In this document: positions 21,121 through 21,419 of the stretch, piece by piece
How positions within the stretch are numbered: position 1 is the stretch's first letter
Layout of the letters: every line of letters begins with the position of its first letter
Assembly: GCA_002404195.1 (NCBI GenBank)
Contig: DHJF01000046.1
Span: forward strand, 5,867-27,285
Direction of reading: 5' to 3'
DNA from: Candidatus Saccharibacteria bacterium UBA4727
Lineage (GTDB): Bacteria; Patescibacteriota; Saccharimonadia; Saccharimonadales; Saccharimonadaceae
Length of the DNA: 21,419 nucleotides
Translations under genes and position numbers: made by a program
Notes under the pieces: model-generated
Told to the model about the DNA's origin: nothing
Database searches by the model: none
The model's input: only the letters and a program-made list of their open reading frames with translations

Positions 21121-21170
21121 GTTTACACCTTTACGCATTTGGTACTACAAAAAGCAAAAAACTTGTCGGC

Positions 21171-21419
21171 CTATCCGTTGCTGGCCGGAGCCGTCACGGT
21201 GGCCATCACGGGAGCGCCCGCTGCGGTTGTTATTGCGGTGGGTGCGGACGTGGGTGCCGACTGAGCGGCGGCGCTGGTGCTCGTAACGACGTGCGTTGCG
21301 GCTGGAGCTGGGGTTGCTACCTGTTGGGTGGCAACTTGAGCTACTGGGGCAACGGCAACCTGAGCCTGAGCTCGGGCTGCTTGGGTCGCGGCAACAGCTG
21401 CCGCTTCCTGTGCTGCCTG
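21171..21419 (-). CDS. C-terminal part of an Ala/Pro/Gln/Thr-rich protein (partial at the window edge)
   Basis: 82 codons are visible, ending at a TAG (21171-21173); the N-terminus lies beyond the window. The visible part is low-complexity: Ala/Gln repeats (QAAQEAAAVAATQAARAQAQ), then Val/Ala/Pro/Thr/Ser, ending TAPASNG. Alanine is encoded by GCA, GCC, GCG and GCT in turn, so the bias acts on the protein rather than on the DNA, which supports this strand and frame. Such tails occur in secreted wall-associated or coiled-coil proteins (family knowledge). A hairpin plus T-rich run after the stop (about 21130-21160) may be a weak terminator. The upstream domain, and so the function, cannot be told. 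Confidence 0.6.
   Translation of the reverse strand, partial: QAAQEAAAVAATQAARAQAQVAVAPVAQVATQQVATPAPAATHVVTSTSAAAQSAPTSAPTAITTAAGAPVMATVTAPASNG

Larger units (their letters stand above)
20777..21170. other. Gene-free region: leader and promoter of the surface protein, then a structured RNA candidate
   Basis: About 390 nt without a supported protein gene. Next to the surface-protein gene lie a GGAGGAGA ribosome-binding site, a CCTTG/CAAGG hairpin just before it, and the promoter. Bases about 20870-20960 are AT-rich with no clear element. Bases 20966-21120 are GC-richer and heavily self-complementary (listed separately). Confidence 0.7.

Noticed and set aside
20950..21150. RNase P RNA, tmRNA, SRP RNA, T-box or 6S RNA in the structured region
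   Set aside because: None of the diagnostic conserved strings is present (for example GAGGAAAGTCC, the tmRNA TTCGAC end, GGAAG-type SRP loop, or T-box GGTGG...CCGCG), and the three-hairpin layout does not fit 6S.
21067..21264. Plus-strand frame with a hydrophobic Ala/Val-rich end, directly after the structured RNA
   Set aside because: It has no convincing start or conserved motif, and it is antisense to an Ala-rich frame whose mixed alanine codons show real protein-level selection. The hydrophobic look is what the complement of Ala/Pro/Thr codons gives.
1..21419. CRISPR arrays, insertion sequences, prophage or integrative elements
   Set aside because: No regularly spaced direct repeats, transposase or integrase motifs, or terminal repeats were seen. 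The tail-fibre-like repeats are inside a pilin gene, not a phage module, and the tRNAs show no attachment-site duplication beyond the short T-arm match.
1..21419. Alternative genetic code (TGA as Gly)
   Set aside because: At least one gene (the small TM protein at 19113) appears to end at TGA, and I saw no in-frame TGA interrupting a conserved family member.

Overview
The window reads as a chromosomal stretch of a small-genome, monoderm-like bacterium of the Candidate Phyla Radiation, most likely Candidatus Saccharibacteria (TM7). This is inferred from the gene mix, not from a marker gene: a MurA with a fused DNA-binding domain, MurB, type IV pilins, an LPXTG surface protein, a DUF5684 protein, an SPW protein and multi-TM GAF histidine kinases. 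TGA, TAG and TAA all look like stops, so a recoded-TGA lineage (SR1/Gracilibacteria) is unlikely. No phage, transposon, CRISPR or rRNA is visible.

Layout. 1-2330: a membrane-anchored protein with an EEDHL/NLWPEP nuclease-like motif, an unknown 165-aa protein, tRNA-Arg(UCU), tRNA-Gly(UCC), a small basic unknown protein and tRNA-His. 2404-5282: divergent murA (XRE-type HTH fused to the enzyme) and glyA. 5364-9724: five prepilin genes, all on the minus strand: two major-pilin-like paralogues, then a three-gene minor-pilin operon whose last gene adds an Ig-like domain and three phage-tail-fibre-like repeats to a pilin. 9767-12277: divergent murB and a DHCR24-like FAD oxidase. 12424-14357: a YdjM-type membrane hydrolase, tRNA-Arg(UCG), tRNA-Lys, an SPW protein and a DUF5684 protein. 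14420-19334: folD, a CheY-like regulator, a LuxI/GNAT-like acyltransferase fused to a membrane domain, a large membrane histidine kinase and a small TM protein. 19439-20776: an LPXTG surface protein with a DUF11 domain. 20807-21170: a gene-free stretch with a strong promoter and a candidate structured RNA. 21171-21419: the C-terminal end of an Ala/Pro/Gln-rich protein.

The genes suggest cell-wall building (MurA, MurB), one-carbon metabolism (GlyA, FolD) and a surface apparatus (pili, tip adhesin candidate, sortase substrate) suited to attaching to a host cell, beside a signalling cluster.

Two genome-wide habits stand out. First, many genes (murA, murB, folD, the FAD oxidase, the response regulator, the histidine kinase, the first minor pilin, the 165-aa protein) have a -10 box, usually extended (TGnTATAAT-like), ending only 6-9 nt before the ATG and no Shine-Dalgarno, which predicts leaderless mRNAs. 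Second, four of five tRNA genes are followed by a long, nearly perfect hairpin whose first arm includes the tRNA's own 3' CCA. Both were read directly from the sequence; mechanism and novelty are inference.
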